The position numbers and the translations under genes were made by a program. Under the pieces are notes generated by a model that was not told where the DNA came from, made no database searches, and was given only the letters and a program-made list of their open reading frames with translations. DNA of 6,100 bases from Neptunomonas sp. (GTDB lineage Bacteria > Pseudomonadota > Gammaproteobacteria > Pseudomonadales > Balneatricaceae): contig SDWN01000178.1 in the NCBI GenBank assembly GCA_004195305.1, positions 1 to 6,100 of the forward strand. The letters run 5' to 3'. Of the stretch, positions 6,082-6,100 are shown one piece after another. Numbering within the stretch: the stretch's first letter is position 1; the number at the start of each line of letters is the position of its first letter.

Positions 6082-6100
6082 CTGTCTCTTATACACATCT
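6082..6100. other. Nextera/Tn5 mosaic-end adapter remnant (not genomic)
   Basis: The final 19 bases, CTGTCTCTTATACACATCT, are exactly the reverse complement of the 19-base hyperactive Tn5 mosaic end used in Nextera library preparation. They run to the end of the window with no genomic sequence after them. This is read-through adapter left untrimmed in an assembly, so the biological sequence ends at about 6081. Any reading frame that crosses this point (for example one ending CLLYTS) is artificial there. Confidence 0.97.

Noticed and set aside
6082..6100. A genuine Tn5/IS50 end
   Set aside because: The sequence is the synthetic hyperactive mosaic end, located exactly at the window edge with no transposase or target duplication.

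Overview
The window looks like the chromosome of a free-living, probably marine or environmental, gammaproteobacterium. Coding DNA is moderately GC-rich (roughly mid-50s percent by eye), intergenic DNA is clearly AT-richer, and GATC is frequent, as in organisms with Dam methylation. The three proteins match types common in hydrocarbon-, lipid- or steroid-using Gammaproteobacteria. The genus is not identifiable from the sequence alone. The last 19 bases are not genomic: they are the Tn5/Nextera mosaic-end adapter, so the right edge is an artefactual contig end.

Layout: 1-305 is an AT-rich, non-coding leader with several inverted repeats. 306-1523 encodes a secreted YCF48/BNR-like beta-propeller. 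Two bases later, 1526-3892 encodes a 12-TM MMPL-type RND exporter. Its Shine-Dalgarno lies inside the end of the propeller gene, so the two are almost certainly one translationally coupled operon. A 138-base gap (3893-4030) holds a GC-rich hairpin and a duplicated start-codon region. 4031-5812 encodes a 593-residue acyl-CoA dehydrogenase of the large DmdC/FadE-like class with an extra C-terminal domain. 5813-6081 has no confident gene.

How the genes may work together: the propeller would sit in the periplasm, the RND protein would move a hydrophobic compound (lipid, fatty acyl or sterol-like) across or within the inner membrane, and the dehydrogenase would perform the first oxidation step of acyl-CoA breakdown in the cytoplasm. 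The propeller-RND link rests on coupling and on my recollection of the pairing in related bacteria. The dehydrogenase is linked only by neighbourhood and orientation. The most unusual points are the coupled propeller/RND pair of unknown substrate, the repeated start site of the dehydrogenase, and the dyad-rich leader. I see no CRISPR array, IS element, phage gene, RNA gene or defence system.
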